This document shows positions 13,201 through 25,200 of a stretch of 64,000 bases of DNA, one piece after another. How positions within the stretch are numbered: position 1 is the first letter of the stretch; every line of letters starts with the position of its first letter. The stretch comes from Salvelinus alpinus (taxonomy: Eukaryota; Chordata; Actinopteri; Salmoniformes; Salmonidae): positions 21,876,969 to 21,940,968 of the forward strand of contig NC_092092.1 of assembly GCF_045679555.1 (NCBI RefSeq), given 5' to 3'. The notes below the pieces were generated by a model. It was not told where the DNA came from and did not search any database. It worked only from the letters and a program-made list of their open reading frames with translations. A program made the translations under genes and the position numbers.

Positions 13201-16200
13201 TGTGAAATCAAACTGTCCACATAAGAAGCAACACTGATTGACAATAAATTTCACATGCTCTTGTGCAAATGGAATAGACAACAGGTGGAAATTATAGGCA
13301 ATTAGCAAGACACCCCCAATAAAGGAGTGGTTCTGCAGGTGGTGACCACAGACCACTTCTCAGTTCCTATGCTTCCTGGCTGATGTTTTGGTCACTTTTG
13401 AATGCTGGCGGTGCTTTCACTCTAGTGGTAGCATGAGACGGAGTCTACAACCCACACAAGTGGCTCAGGTAGTGCAGCTCATCCAGGATGGCACATCAAT
13501 GCGAGCTGTGGCAAGAAGGTTTGCTGTGTCTGTCAGCGTAGTGTCCAGAGCATGGAGGCGCTACCAGGAGACAGGCCAGTACATCAGGAGACGTGGAGGA
13601 GGCCGTAGGAGGGCAACAACCCAGCAGCAGGACCGCTACCTCCGCCTTTGTGCAAGGAGGAGCAGGAGGAGCACTGCAAAATGACCTCCAGCAGGCCACA
13701 AATGTGCATGTGTCTGCTCAAACGGTCAGAAACAGACTCCATGAGGGTGGTATGAGGGCCCGACGTTGTGCTTACAGCCCAACACCGTGCAGGACGTTTG
13801 GCATTTGCCAGAGAACACCAAGATTGGCAAATTCGCCACTGGCGCCCTGTGCTCTTCACAGATGAAAGCAGGTTCACACTGAGCACATGTGACTGGAGTC
13901 TGGAGACGCCGTGGAGAACGTTCTGCTGCCTGCAACATCATCCAGCATGACCGGCTTGGCGGTGGGTCAGTCATGGTGTGGGGTGGCATTTCTTTGGGGG
14001 GCCGCACAGCCCTCCATGTGCTCGCCAGAGGTAGCCTGACTGCCATTAGGTACCGAGATGAGATCCTCAGACCCCTTGTGAGACCATATGCTGGTGCGGT
14101 TGGCCCTGGGTTCCTCCTAATGCAAGACAATGCTAGACCTCATGTGGCTGGAGTGTGTCAGCAGTTCCTGCAAGAGGAAGGCATTGATGCTATGGACTGG
14201 CCCGCCCGTTCCCCAGACCTGAATCCAATTGAGCACATCTGGGACATCATGTCTCGCTCCATCCACCAACGCCACGTTGCACCACAGACTGTCCAGGAGT
14301 TGGCGGATGCTTTAGTCCAGGTCTGGGAGGAGATCCCTCAGGAGACCATCTGCCACCTCATCAGGAGCATGCCCAGGCGTTGTAAGGAGGCCACACACAC
14401 TACTGAGCCTCATTTTGACTTGTTTTAAGGACATTACATCAAAGTTGGATCAGCCTGTAGTGTGGTTTTCCACTTTAATTTTGAGTGTGACTCCAAATCC
14501 AGACCTCCATGGGTTGATAAATTTGATTTCCATTGATAATTTCTGTGTGATTTTGTTGTCAGCACATTCAACTATGTAAAGAAAAAAGTATTTAATAAGA
14601 ATATTTCATTCATTCAGATCTAGGATGTGTTATTTTAGTGTTCCCTTAATTTTTTTGAGCAGTGTAATATGGAAAGATGAGGACTCTCACGAACACTATT
14701 CTCCGTTTTGCTCGAAGACCCCCCCCACAAGTCAGTAACACTGATGTGCCAGGTTCTGTCTGTAGCATCCAAACCATTTTGGGCTACAAACTAACCCCAC
14801 TATGGAAAGGGGAGACTCTCACGATGGTCTTCTCCGTTTTGCTCTACAACCCTCACAAGTGTCACGGGACTCATCTGAAGGTAAAAAACAAACATATTTC
14901 CTGAGCTTTCTTATATCTCCTAGATATAGGGCAGGCACTTCAAAACCTTATTCCTAATAGTCATACCATGGATCATTTATCTATCTAAAAATGTTGTCTT
15001 AGTAGAACCCCCCCCCCCCCCCAACACAACTGCTTAGACTTTGAGGTTCATGACTATATACTGTGGCAAAGCGAAGGTGAATAACCAATACTTATAAACG
15101 TATTATACCTACCAATCCTATCTTATTCTACCTTATCTTCTCTTAGTACTACTTCTACTAAATACATCAGAGATTCACAAGAAGCCCTTCTCTGCAGCCA
15201 ACTCAACATGGCTTCCAGTTTCTGTCTCTCCGTCAGTAAAAAGACACTCGCTGCTCATAAAACTCCCTCCTCACTCTCCTGTGAAACTCCACCTTGCGCT
15301 TCATTTCCATGTGCTTGTGGAACAGACTTCCAGTACCACTCACAATCCCAGATCTCTGAGAAACCCGGGAGGACCTGACCCAAAGCCACATGTTCAACCA
15401 GTTCTCGATGTACCTTAATGCATTCTAAACATGGAATGTTGAGAAATACACAAATGGCAATAAACCAAATCCTGGTGAGAATACACTATTTAATTCTTAC
15501 CCTTGTCAATGATATTTGATGGTCTTGCAAGGAGATATTGATGTGCCATCCATGGTCCGGACTGATGAAATTGCTGGGTGTAAAAGCTCATTTTAGAAAA
15601 ATGTAGAATCTTCGACGGCAGAAGCAAGTCGTCTAGTCTTGGTGTTGTTGCAACCAAAACTGAGTTGCAAATCAACGCTGTGGCTCTTAACCAAGCATTC
15701 TCAATACAAACATTCTACCTACTTTGCTTTGGTTGATTTTGTGTTTTCATGATTCAGAATTGCCATGACAATGAAAAATAGTGAAATTAAGTGAAGTACT
15801 AAAATCAGTTTTACATTGAACTCGACACAGACATGCACCAATCACCCAGATCTGTTGTAAGTGGGTTGTGATATGCAATTTGCGACTCACTCTGTTTCTA
15901 TGCTTCATTGTAGAATTATGAAACACAGATTCACTTGCGCACGCGCACACTTTTTCTATGGGATAAGCATGCTCTTGTGTTCATATCGTTTTTGTACCAT
16001 AGGGACCGTTGTTTTTGTATCGTGTGAATATTGACCCATATGTTACCAGTGGCTGTTTTGATAGTAGTTATTCACAGTATGTTGTACTCTACCTTTCCAT
16101 AGGTGTGGTATGAGCAGGCTGCAGACAGAGAAGCACAGGCAGAGACCAAGCCTGAAGGGTCAAAGGGCAAAGCCACCAAGTCAGCCAGCACCCAGGCTGC

Positions 16201-19200
16201 TACTGTAGAGAACAGCCCTGCTGACTACCAGTTCAGACTGCTCACCCTCTGCAAGAAGGGCAAGGCTAAAGGTACGCAGCCCTGGGGAGTTTATATTGCT
16301 GCCAGACCTCCATTGGTAATATTGGGGATTTCCTGGGCTTCTCTTAATACAGGAACATCTATTCTACAGACTGTCCCATGACCACTGAGACATGTTTTAC
16401 GAAACATGTTTGGTTGTCCCGTTGACATGGTGGATTGTTGACTGCTTTTCATATGTTTCCTGATGGTGATCTCTATCAATCCCTCTCTCCTGCTACATTT
16501 CTCATTCTCTCTCCCTCCATCTCCCTCTGTTGGTCTGTCCAGAGGCCTATGATATGCTGAAGGATATTGATAGGAAAGGTGTGACCCTGGGCCCGGCCCC
16601 CTACGACAGTCTGATCCGGGCTCTGCTGGCCGAGGGTAGTATGGAGGACGCCATGGTGGTCAAAGAGATGTGAGTTTGTCTATCGTGTGTGTTCACCAGT
16701 CAGTATGTCCTGTGTCCTCTCCCTCACTCCCCCTCTCTATCTGCCAGTGGTCCTGACAAAGAAACCACACACTTTTACAGTGGGCTACTTCCACACTCGG
16801 AGCCAAATTCTGGTTTGTCACAGGTTAAGCTTACAGTATACAGGGCAGCCAGGGTTCTTGAATTAGGTTTGAGATTACCAAGTGATTGTGAATTGACCCT
16901 TAACCCTGCTGGATGTGAACAGCAGTGGTCTGGTAAGCCTCGGAAGCGCTTGAGCCCCTTCCTATCGTCACAGATTAATTTGGTTTTCTGGGAAGCGGAT
17001 GACTTTGCACAAAAATGACAATCTTCTGCTGATTAGTAATGTATCGTGTGTGTGTTTTTTGGTTGTCCTGGGATCTTAGTAGCAGGAGTTATCCCTTTTA
17101 AAAACGAGAGCGAAATTAGGTTCTCATCGCTCATAACACATGACTGATGATCTGTCCCCTTCAAGCAGAGTCTTTGTATAATCCTCTCCTTTTCCCCTGC
17201 TCACTGCCCTCGGGTGGCTGTTGAAGTTCCCTACGTGTGTCTGTCTGTGTGTTTATGAACAGTTAGTAGAATTACCACAAGGACTCAACGCATACCTTCC
17301 ACATTACACACATCACATCTCATCCCCACCTGTCCCCCTTCGCTCCAGAACTTTAGGTACCCCTACGTCAGGCCAGTATAGGGCATGACTTAACCCAGGG
17401 TTTTTTAGTCCTGTGAGGGACCTTGCATTTATCAGAGAAGGGAGGGAGGCAGGGGGGTTGGTTTAATCATGTGGGAAGATGATCAAGACGCCAGTACAGT
17501 AATAATTCCGCTAGTGTGTATAAAGCCCAGTCTCTTGCGTGTGGATGACTTAGACAGGGCTGGAGCCAGATGGGGCCCAAGGCTGGGTTGGGGAGAGGAG
17601 GAGGAGGAGGAGGAGGAGGAGGGGCTGCATCATAACTGAGCAGTGGGGCGCTTAGCAGAGATTAAGGGGATTGGGATGGAGAGAAATGTGGGAGGGTCAG
17701 AGCGGAGTTGGGTGGAGGGGGGAGACCCCAGAGAGAGGGTGAAAAGAGTGCGAGAGATGGGGAGGCTAGAGGGCAGCGACAGGAGGGATTTTCTTTCCTT
17801 GGGATTGATAAGAATCACTCTGACCGAGGTTTCCGCAGCAATCTGTCCGAGTGAGCGGAGGGCTGGTGGTTGGTCGGCCCGGCGATAAGGAGCATGAGGC
17901 CAACGCTCAATTGAGCAGCCAGATTAATCCGGTCAGAGACTGTAATAATAAAAGAGAGATTGATTGAGGTATTAGTGGCTCTGAAATGGGGAAAAAAGAT
18001 GTCTGAAAGGACAACGGGATAGACTGAGGGAGGGAGGGATGGAGGGAAAGGGACATTACCTAGGGTCTCATCACTGCAGCAGCTGTTCTCTCCCTGCCCA
18101 GCCCCAGAGGAGACTCACAGCCCCCCACACTCGGAGCTGGATAGGACCTCAGAGGGAGTAGTCTGAACACCCGGTTGTTTTGTAATACTTCTATGGCCAG
18201 ACTTGATTGGCAATCGGACTCACTTTCACTCTGTCCCTCTGTTTCAGTCTTATTTTCCCCCTCTTCTCTCTATGCCCATTTCAGTGGAGTGGAGGGTTGT
18301 TCACTGGTTGACTTATGTCTGTTCTTCTGTCTCTCTGTTCCTCAGTGCCGTAGGCCGTGTCCCAGGGTTCAAGCTGAATGACATAGCCAACAGCCTCCTC
18401 ATCATTACACAGGTCAAGAGAGGGCTAGCCAAAGGTGGGTTTTTGCGTGACGCGCGCACAAACACACACTGAGTTTCTTTGTTGCATACATTCTGTTGCC
18501 TTCCTCCCACCCTTAGATGGCATGTCCACACTCAAGTCCATGCTGCAGGGAGACCAGGTGCCCTCAAAACTGTCCGTCACACGATTGGTGCAATCCCTTG
18601 GTAGCCATGGGGATGTCCAGGGCATCCAGGAAGTGGAGGTTCTGATGAAGGGGTTGGGCACGCCCCTCAACCTGTCAAGCATGGTCTTTTTCAACAACAC
18701 TGCCATGGCACACATCAAAAAGTAAGGTTCATCTAACTCACCTACTTAGCACTCAATCGCGCCCAGCTTTATGAAGGGGTATTGTCATGCCGTTATCATG
18801 GGTTTCAGTAGCATTGCAGTGAACCTGTTTCTCTACGCTCTCTGTTACCACTTGGTTGCAGGGTTAAAAATCTCCTGGCCTCCAATACACAGCAGGGTTA
18901 CCCAACTGGCGCCCTGCGGGTGGTTTTATTTGGTCCCCCAAGTTTCCTGAGCAAAAATGTTCATTGTTGTACATAAAACACTGTAAAAACACCAGGAAAT
19001 CAGCTCCAATTCATTTTAATTTTGGAAATCTGTTCCAAAGTATTCCCAAGCATAATAGAGGTGATTGTATACAAATAATCATTCATAATTGATTGGATTT
19101 ATATAGCACTTTTCTGCCTACTGGCGCTTTATGTACAGTGCATTCAGTGTGTATTCCGACCCCTTTTTCAACATTTTGTTACGTTACAGCATTTTACAAT

Positions 19201-22200
19201 TTGTTACATCGTTTGTTCCCTTATCAATCTACACACAATCAAATTTATTTATAAAGCCCTTCTTACATCAGCTGATATCTCAAAGTGCTGTACAGAAACC
19301 CAGCCTAAAACCCCAAACAGCAAGCAATGCAGGTGTAGAAGCACGGTGGCTAGGAAAAACTCCCTAGAAAGGCCAGAACCTAGGAAGAAACCTAGAGAGG
19401 AACCAGGCTATGAGGGGTGGCCAGTCCTCTTCTGGCTGTGCCGGGTGGAGATTATAACAGAACATGGCCAAGATGTTCAAATGTTCATAGATGACCAGCA
19501 GGGTCAGATAATAATAATCACAGTGGTTGTCGAGGGTGCAACAGGTCAGCACCTCAGGAGTAAATGTCAGTTGGCTTTTCATAACCGATCATTCAGAGTA
19601 TCTCTACCGCTCCTGCAGTCTCCAGAGAGTTGAAAAGGTCTGGGACAGGTAGCACGTCCGGTGAACAGGTCAGGGTTCCATAGCATAGCCGCAGGCAGAA
19701 CAGTTGAAACTGGAGCAGCAGCATGGCCAGGTGGACTGGGGACAGCAAGGAGTCATCAGGCCAGGTAGTCCTGGGGCATGGTCCTAGGGCTCAGGTCCTC
19801 CGAAAGAGAAAGAAAGAGAGAAAGAATTAGAGAGAGCATACTTAAATTCACACCGGATAAGACAGGAGAAATACTCCAGATATAACAGCCTAGCTACCGA
19901 CGCATGAACTATTGCAGCATAAATACTGGAGGCTAAGACGGGAGGGTTCGGGAGACATTGTGGCCCCATCCGAACGATACCCCCGGACAGGGCCAAACAG
20001 GCAGGATATAACCCCACCCACTTTGCCAAAGCACAGCCCCCACACCATTAGAGGGATATCTTCAACCACCAACTTACCATCCTGAGACAAGGCCGAGTAT
20101 AGCCCATAATGACAAAGCAGAAATAGGTTTGTAGACATGTTAGCAAAGTTTTTTTATTTGTAATAATCATCACATTTACAGAAGTATTCAGACCCCTTAC
20201 TCAGTACTTTGTTGAAGCACCATTGGCAGCGATTACAGCCTTGAGTCTTCTTGGGTATGACGCTACAAGCTTGGCACACCTGTATTTGGGGAGTTTCTGA
20301 GATGTTTCTACAACTTGATTGGAGTCCACCTATGGTAAATTCAATTAATTGAACATGATTTGGAAAGGCATGCACACCAGTCCCACAGTTGACTGTGCAT
20401 GTCAGAGCAAAAACCAAGTTATGAAGTCGTAGGAATTGTCCGTAGAGCTCCGAGAGAGGATTGTGTGGAGGCACAGATCTGGGGACGGGTACCTGCAGCA
20501 TTGAAGGTCCCCAAGAGCACGGTGTCCTCCATCATTCTTAAATGGAATAAGTTTGAAACCACCAAGACTCTTCCTAGAGCTTGTCGGCCCGGGAGAGAAG
20601 GGACTTGGTAAGGGAGGTGACCAAGAACCTGATTAGTGCTCTAGAGTTCCTCTGTGGAGATGGGAGAACCTTCCAGAAGGACAAATATCCCAGCTTTGAT
20701 GCACCTATACTGACCTCACCTTCTGGATGATAGCGGGGTGAACAAGCAGTGGCTCGGGTGGTTGTTGTCCTTGATGATCTTTTTGGCCTTCCTGTGACAT
20801 CTGGTGCTATAGGTGTCATGGAGGGCAGGCAGTGTGCCCCCGGTGATGTTGGGCAGACCGTGCCATCCTCTGGAGAGCCCTGCGGGCGGTGCAGTTGCCG
20901 TACCATGTGGTATACAGCCCGACAGGATGCTCTCAATTGTGCATCTGTAAAAGTTTGAGACTTTTAGGTGCCAAGCGTCCTCAAGTTGAAGAGGCGCTGT
21001 TGTGTCTTCACCACACTGTCTGTGTGGGTGGACCATTTCAATTTGTCAGTGATGTGTACGCCAAGGAACTTGAAGCTTTCCACCTTCTCCATCACGGTCC
21101 TGTCGATGTGGATAGGGGGGTGCTCCCTCTGCTGTTTCCTGAAGTCCACGATCAGCTCCTTAGTTTTGTTGACGTTGATTTAGAGGTTATTTTCCTGGCA
21201 CCACACTCCGAGCCGCCACCTCCTCCTCCCTGGAGGCTGTCCCCTCAATGTTGGTAATCAAGCCTACTACTGTTGTGTAGTCTGCGAACATAATGATTTG
21301 AGTTGGAGACGTGCTTGGCCATGCAGTCCTTGGAGTACAGGAGGGGGCTGATCACGCATCCTTGTGGGGCTCCAGTCTTCAGGATCAGTGAAGTGGAGGT
21401 CTTGTTTCCTACCTTCACCACCTGGTGGCGGCCCGTCAGGAAGTCCAGGACCCAGTTGCATAGGGCGGGGTTCAGACCCAGGGCCTCAAGCTTAATGATG
21501 ACCTTGGAGGGTAATATGGTGTTGAATGCTGAGCTATAGTCAATGAACAGCATTCTTACATAGGTGTTCTTCTTGTCCAGATGGGATAGGGCAGTGTGCA
21601 GTGTGATGGCGATTGCATCGTCTGTGGATCTATTTGGGCGTTAAGCAAAGTTGGTCTAGGGTGTCAGGTAAGGTAGAGGTGAAATGATCCTTGACTAGTC
21701 TCTCAAAGCACTTCATGATGACAGAAGTGAGTGCTACTGGACGATAGTCATTTAGTTCAGTTACCTTCGCTTTCTTGGGTACAGGAACAATGGTGGCCAT
21801 CTTGAAGTATGTGGGGACAGCTGACTGGGTTCGAGAGAGATTGAATATGTCCGTTAACACAGCAGCCAGCTGGTCTGCGCATGCTCTGAGGACGCGGCTA
21901 GTGATGCCGTCTGGGCCGGCAGCCTTGCGACGGTTAACACGCTTAAATGTCTTACTCACGTCGGCCATGGAGAAGGAGAGCCCACAGTCCTTGGTAGCGG
22001 GCCGCGCCGGTGCACTGTGTTATCCTCAAAGCGGGCGAAGAAGGTGTTTAGCTTGTCGGTAAGCAAGACATCTGGTTTTCCTTTTGTAGTCCGTAATTGT
22101 CTGAAGAGCCGTCGAATTGCAACTCCACTTTGTCTCATCTCTTTACTGACGTTTTGCCTGTTTGATTCCCTTGCGGAGGGAATAACTACACTTTGTATTA

Positions 22201-25200
22201 TTCCATATTCCCAGTCACCTTGCCATGGTTAAATGCGGTGGTTCGCGCTATCAGTTTTGCGCAAATGCTGCCATCTATCCATGGTTTCTTGTTAGGGTAG
22301 GTTTTAATAGTCGCCGTTGGTAGAACATCTACTATACACTTCCTGATAAACTCTGTCACATTATCAGTATATTCGTCAATATTATTCTCGAAAGCTAACC
22401 GGAACATATCCCAGTCCGGTGAACAAAACATTCTTGAAGCGTGGATTCTGATTTGGTCAGACCAGCGTTGAATAGTCCTTAGCACAGGTACTTCCTGTGT
22501 GTTTCTGCCTATAGGAAAGGAGGAGCAAAATGGAGTCAAAGTCAGATTTGCCGAAAGGAGGGTGGGGGAGGGCGTTGTAGGCATCCCGGAAGTTGGAGTG
22601 TCAGTGGTCAAGTGTTTTAGCAGGATATTGCCCTGGGGGGTGCGAACAAAGGAGCCGCTTCGGGAAAGTTGTAGTGCTGGTGAGTTACCGCTGCTCTGAT
22701 GGCCAATAGTTCTTCCCGGCTGTATGTAATAACACAAAACAAATCTGGGCTAATGATGTAAGTAGTAATACATAAAAGAGCTAGAAGTGAGGCAGCCCTT
22801 TTGTCGGCGCCATTTCTCTGCAGCACTCCACCAATCAGGCCTTTATGATAGAGAGGCCAGATAGATTTCACTCCTCAATAAAAGGCACCTGACAGCCCCT
22901 TGGAGTTTGCCAAAAGGCACCTAAAGGACTCAGACCATGAGAAACAAGATTATCTGGTCTGATGAAGCCAAAATTGAACTCTTTTGCTGAATGCCAAGCG
23001 TCACATCTGGAGGAACCCCGGCACCATCTCTACAGTGAAGCATGGTGGTGGCAGCATCATGCTGTGGGGATGTTTTTCAGCGGCAGGGACTGGAAGACTA
23101 GTCAGGATCGAAGGAAAGATGAACGGCGTAAAGTACAGAGATTCTTAATGAAAACCTGCTCCAGAGCGCTCAGGACCTCAGATTGGGGTGACGGTTCACC
23201 TTCCAACAGGACATTGACCCTAAGCACACAGCCAAGACAACGCAGGAGTGGCTTTGGGACAAGTCTCTGAATGTCCTTGAGTGACCCAGCCAGAACCCGG
23301 ACTTGAACCCGATCAAACATCTCTGGAGAGACCTGAAAATAGCTGTGTAGCGACGCTCCCCATCCAACCTGACAGAACTTGTGAGGATCTGCAGAGAAGA
23401 ATGGGAGAAACTCCCCACATACAGGTATGCCAAGCTTGTAGCATCATACCCAAGAAGACTCAAGTCAGTAATCGTTGCCAGGGTCTGAGTAAAGGGTCTG
23501 AATACTTATGTAAATGTGATTTTTAAGTTTTCTTTGTTTTAAATACATTTGCAAAAATGTCTAAACCTGTTTTTGTTTGGTCATTTTGGGGTATTGTGTG
23601 TAGATTGATGAGAGCGAAAAAAACGGATTAAATCAATTTTAGAATAAGGCTGTAACGTAACAGTGTGGAAAAAGTCAAACGGTCTGAATGCTTTCCGAAT
23701 GCACTGTATGCCAATTAGGAATGAGGGGGATGATCAGGTAACCATGATGGAATGTGGCCAGGTTGGGAATTTAGCCATGACACCGGGGTGAAAACCCCTA
23801 ATCTTACGAGTGCCATGGGATTTTGAATGACCACAGTCAGGACAGCTGTTTTAATGTCCCATCCGAAAGTCAGCACCCTACGCTAGGCAATGTCCGCAAA
23901 TGTAGTTATGGTTTGAAATTATTGTTTTAATCATATTATATCTGTTTGGGCTTCAATTTATTATGTTTATTATGTTCCGGCTGCACGACCATCCGCTCAA
24001 GAAAAAATGGTCTCCGGCTTAATCCAGGTGACGCTCCCTGACCCAGAGGGTTAACAATACCCTGGCCTCTAATACCCAGAGGGTTAACAATACCCTGGCC
24101 TCTAATACCCAGAGGGTTAACAATACCCTGGCCTCTAATACCCAGAGGGTTAACAATACCCTGGCCTCTAATACCCAGAGGGTTAACAATACCCTGGCCT
24201 CTAATACCCAGAGGGTTAACAATACCCTGGCCTCTAATACCCAGAGGGTTAACAATACCCTGGCCTCTAATACCCAGAGGGTTAACAATACCCTAGGGGA
24301 ATACAGGACACACAATGTCCTGGTTAACATTGATGTGATCACACAGAGGAATGTTTATGAAGAGGTTGCCACTACCAAATAGGCTAAACTCACCAAATAT
24401 GAACAACCTAACCTGGGACCCCAACAAGCTAACACTTAACCCTTCTCCCTCCTCCCTTCCTCTAGTTCTCCCCCTCCCTCTACATCCTTTCCTCTCCTTC
24501 TCCACCAGCCCACATGAATATTTAATCTGTGCCTGAATCCACTGTGATCGCTGTGACTGAGTCTGAATAATTTACAGAGGTCCATCTCTAAATGTGGCGC
24601 TCCTTTCTGGACCCTTCCCTCTTAACCAGTCAGCTCGGCTCAAATCGTGCCGCCCCGCACGTGTCACAGCTGCTTAGGCCAATCGTGGTGGGGGTGGGGT
24701 CAGAGTTCTTCCTGACAGGCCCAGGCAGGCGAGAGAGCAGGGAGAGAGCGCCTTTTCACTTCCGCTGTCCTATCGTCCTGCGTCTTGGCCCTGGGAGCTA
24801 GGCGGGGATGACACCCCCACGCCACTGTTAGCGGAGAGAATGCTAATGCAGCCGTTAATAGTTTGATGCACTTTGTTTTTCTCTTTCTGTGTTTGGACGA
24901 ATGATGAGGGGGATGCTCCTCGCATATTTAGAGAATATTTAATCATACCTCCCTGTATGCCCTCATCGACCTCTCTATCTCTGTTACTGTCTTGTTTTAC
25001 TGGTTATTTCTTTCCCAGAAAGTCCTGCTGCTGCTACTTCCCCCAGCGGATACATTGAGGTCTCAGTGAAGAGATTGGATTCTTAGTTTCTTTCTGTTTT
25101 TGACCTAGCGAAATGCCTATATTCTCTCTCTCTCTCTGTCTCTCTCTCTGTCTCTCTCTCTCTCTGTCAGTGGAGACCTGGACTCTGCAGTGGAGGGCTT

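Larger units (their letters stand above)
19134..23708 (+). mobile_element. Tc1-like transposon carrying two later insertions
   Basis: Starts TACAGTGCATTC and ends GAATGCACTGTA. Removing 19,241-20,101 and 20,685-22,811 leaves a continuous Tc1 of about 1.6 kb. The transposase (20,400-23,450, sense) is a pseudogene with stops and frameshifts; recognisable blocks include the DNA-binding part near 20,400-20,600 and [15 protein letters not shown] near 23,040. Confidence 0.8.
19086..23894. repeat. Second-level repeat R2, split by Tc1
   Basis: Short flanks on each side of the Tc1 (19,086-19,133 and 23,709-23,894) look like one salmonid repeat (GATTGGATTTATATAGCACTTTT ... CATCCGAAAGTCAGCACCCT) interrupted at a TA. 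Identification is by familiarity only. Confidence 0.5.
18890..24020 (-). repeat. Outer repeat R1, split by a nested insertion
   Basis: 18,890-19,085 and 23,895-24,020 together match, in reverse, the repeat at 40,335-40,700 and at 30,045-30,330. The join falls in the middle of the family sequence, so about 4.8 kb was inserted into an existing R1 copy. Non-coding, class unknown. Confidence 0.65.

Noticed and set aside
22198-22737. 179-codon minus-strand ORF as an unknown gene
   Set aside because: It is the upstream part of the LINE ORF at 20,685-22,811, matching the layout of other LINE copies.
24019-24342. 107-codon minus-strand frame of [11 protein letters not shown] repeats
   Set aside because: Product of the 33-bp tandem array, not a gene.
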